Part shown: positions 63,232-64,000 of the stretch, piece by piece | Layout of the letters: the number at the start of each line of letters is the position of its first letter | Numbering within the stretch: the stretch's first letter is position 1 | DNA from: Candidatus Obscuribacterales bacterium | Lineage (GTDB): Bacteria; Cyanobacteriota; Vampirovibrionia; Obscuribacterales; Obscuribacteraceae | NCBI GenBank assembly: GCA_031292355.1 | Contig: JARLHI010000003.1 | Location: 1 to 64,000, forward strand | Length of the DNA: 64,000 nucleotides | Direction: 5' to 3' | Notes under the pieces: model-generated | The model's input: the letters and a program-made list of their open reading frames with translations, nothing else | Told to the model about the DNA's origin: nothing | Database searches by the model: none | Translations under genes and position numbers: made by a program

Positions 63232-64000
63232 TTAGTGCAGATAAGCCATGGGATTGTTCGGCTTACCATTGACGCGCACTTCAAAATGTACATGCGGACC
63301 AGTCGAAAATCCGGTGGTGCCTTCATAACCGACGATATCGCCCTTGGCGACATTTTGTCCGGTTTCGACATTGGTCTTGGACATATGGGCATAGAGCGTA
63401 GCCATCCCGCGTCCGTGGCTGACGATGACAACTTTGCCGTAACCGCCATACCAACCTGTATAAAGAACGTTGCCACCATCGGCAGCGCGAATGGCTGCAT
63501 GATTAGGACCGGCTAAATCCACTCCAGTGTGAAATTTGCGCACACCAAAAATTGGGTGCTGGCGCCACCCAAATGGTGATGTTACAGGAGCGCTAATTGG
63601 CAGCGCTAGTGTGCCCGATCCCATCGTCATGTTTTTATTGGAGCTGCGGTTAGATGTCTCCATCTGTTGAATGCGCGATTCTAATTGATGCGATTCTTGC
63701 TCTAATTGTTGTTCAGCCTGTTCATAGAACGCTTGCTGTGTTTTCAGTTTGCCAGCTACCTGTTCTTGGTTGAATTTTTCCTTGGCGATTTCCATGGCCT
63801 TTTTGGCCAGCTCAGAAACGATGTTGCCAATCTGATTACGCTGTTCGCCCAGCTGATTTTTATTGCTTTCAAGGGCCTCGGCTCTTGCTCTTAGTTCAGC
63901 GAGCAATTTCTTGTCCATCTCAGCCACTCTTTCCTGGAAGTAAAAACGGTCCAGTAAAGACTGCAATGAATCGACTTGAAAAAGCATCTCTAAAAAGGAA
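63232..64000 (-). CDS. EnvC/NlpD-type M23 peptidase-family protein (5' end beyond window)
   Basis: At least 255 residues; the frame stays open to the window edge (SFLE precedes MLFQVDSLQSLLDRFYFQERVAE, the pattern of the EnvC coiled-coil hinge), so the start is beyond 64000. A coiled coil (~1-115), then a LytM domain with HTGVDLAG (His, Asp) and GPHVHFEVRVNG (His-x-His), so the zinc site is intact, unlike amidase activators. It either cleaves peptidoglycan crosslinks or activates an amidase at division. Convergent to the pseudopilin gene. Confidence 0.9.
   Translation of the reverse strand, partial: SFLEMLFQVDSLQSLLDRFYFQERVAEMDKKLLAELRARAEALESNKNQLGEQRNQIGNIVSELAKKAMEIAKEKFNQEQVAGKLKTQQAFYEQAEQQLEQESHQLESRIQQMETSNRSSNKNMTMGSGTLALPISAPVTSPFGWRQHPIFGVRKFHTGVDLAGPNHAAIRAADGGNVLYTGWYGGYGKVVIVSHGRGMATLYAHMSKTNVETGQNVAKGDIVGYEGTTGFSTGPHVHFEVRVNGKPNNPMAYLH

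Noticed and set aside
1-64000. CRISPR array, insertion sequence or prophage
   Set aside because: No regularly spaced repeats, transposase motifs, integrase or phage structural genes seen.

Overview
The window reads as ordinary, gene-dense bacterial chromosome from a Gram-negative organism. It carries an outer-membrane biogenesis cluster (BamA, Skp/OmpH, LpxD, LpxC, an LptD-like barrel), signal peptides on many small proteins, and frequent TTG/GTG starts with GGAG-type ribosome sites. The efp-accB-accC order, an Omp85 with three POTRA domains and the mix of cyanobacterial-type housekeeping genes without any photosynthesis gene suggest a non-photosynthetic relative of Cyanobacteria (Vampirovibrionia/Melainabacteria, perhaps Obscuribacterales). 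This placement is inference; no rRNA gene is present to test it. I see no prophage, no IS transposase and no CRISPR array.

Layout. 1-1.7 kb: two copies of a ~475-bp repeat, each holding a ~195-nt structured RNA with its own promoter and terminator on the minus strand, and an unknown 211-aa gene between them. 1.7-10.4 kb: PLP-dependent threonine/serine lyase, S9 peptidase, RluE-type pseudouridine synthase, a TetR/SDR pair with paired operators, valS. 10.6-18.1 kb: efp, accB, accC, a CAU tRNA, small secreted and membrane proteins, tmk, an aldehyde dehydrogenase and an EF-hand protein. 18.3-30 kb: the envelope region, with bamA-skp-lpxD-lpxC followed by two tandem ~90% identical DUF4139-like secreted proteins and, on the other strand, a DUF3592 protein, a ROK sugar kinase and lptD. 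30.3-36 kb: iron alcohol dehydrogenase, SCP2 protein, a 48-aa membrane peptide, an orphan ribbon-helix-helix regulator, a CPBP protease and membrane proteins. 36-40 kb: pgl-gnd (oxidative pentose phosphate), a GntR/FCD regulator, a truncated IF-2-like GTPase with a broken switch II, and a 128-bp inverted-repeat structure carrying a promoter. 40-54 kb: NCS1 permease, recO, glyA, wecA-type transferase, an EVE protein, an acyl-CoA ligase/crotonase fusion, malic enzyme with ACT domain, an apparently Tat-exported superoxide dismutase, a hotdog thioesterase under a 24-bp palindrome and a CobO-like ATPase. 54-64 kb: CtpA-type S41 protease, a flippase-like membrane protein, a CCA/poly(A) polymerase-family enzyme, a TPR protein, an AlgJ/AlgX-like protein, a TonB-C-like protein, a TadE-like pseudopilin and an EnvC-type M23 protein cut by the window edge.

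The genes work mainly in envelope construction (lipid A, outer-membrane protein insertion, peptidoglycan remodelling, polysaccharide priming and modification), central carbon and lipid metabolism (acetyl-CoA carboxylase, pentose phosphate, malic enzyme, fatty-acyl activation) and translation (valS, efp, tRNA, IF-2-like protein). The least explained items are the duplicated structured RNA, the IF-2-like protein, the 128-bp inverted-repeat structure at 39.8 kb and the tandem DUF4139 pair with a same-length, unrelated central segment.
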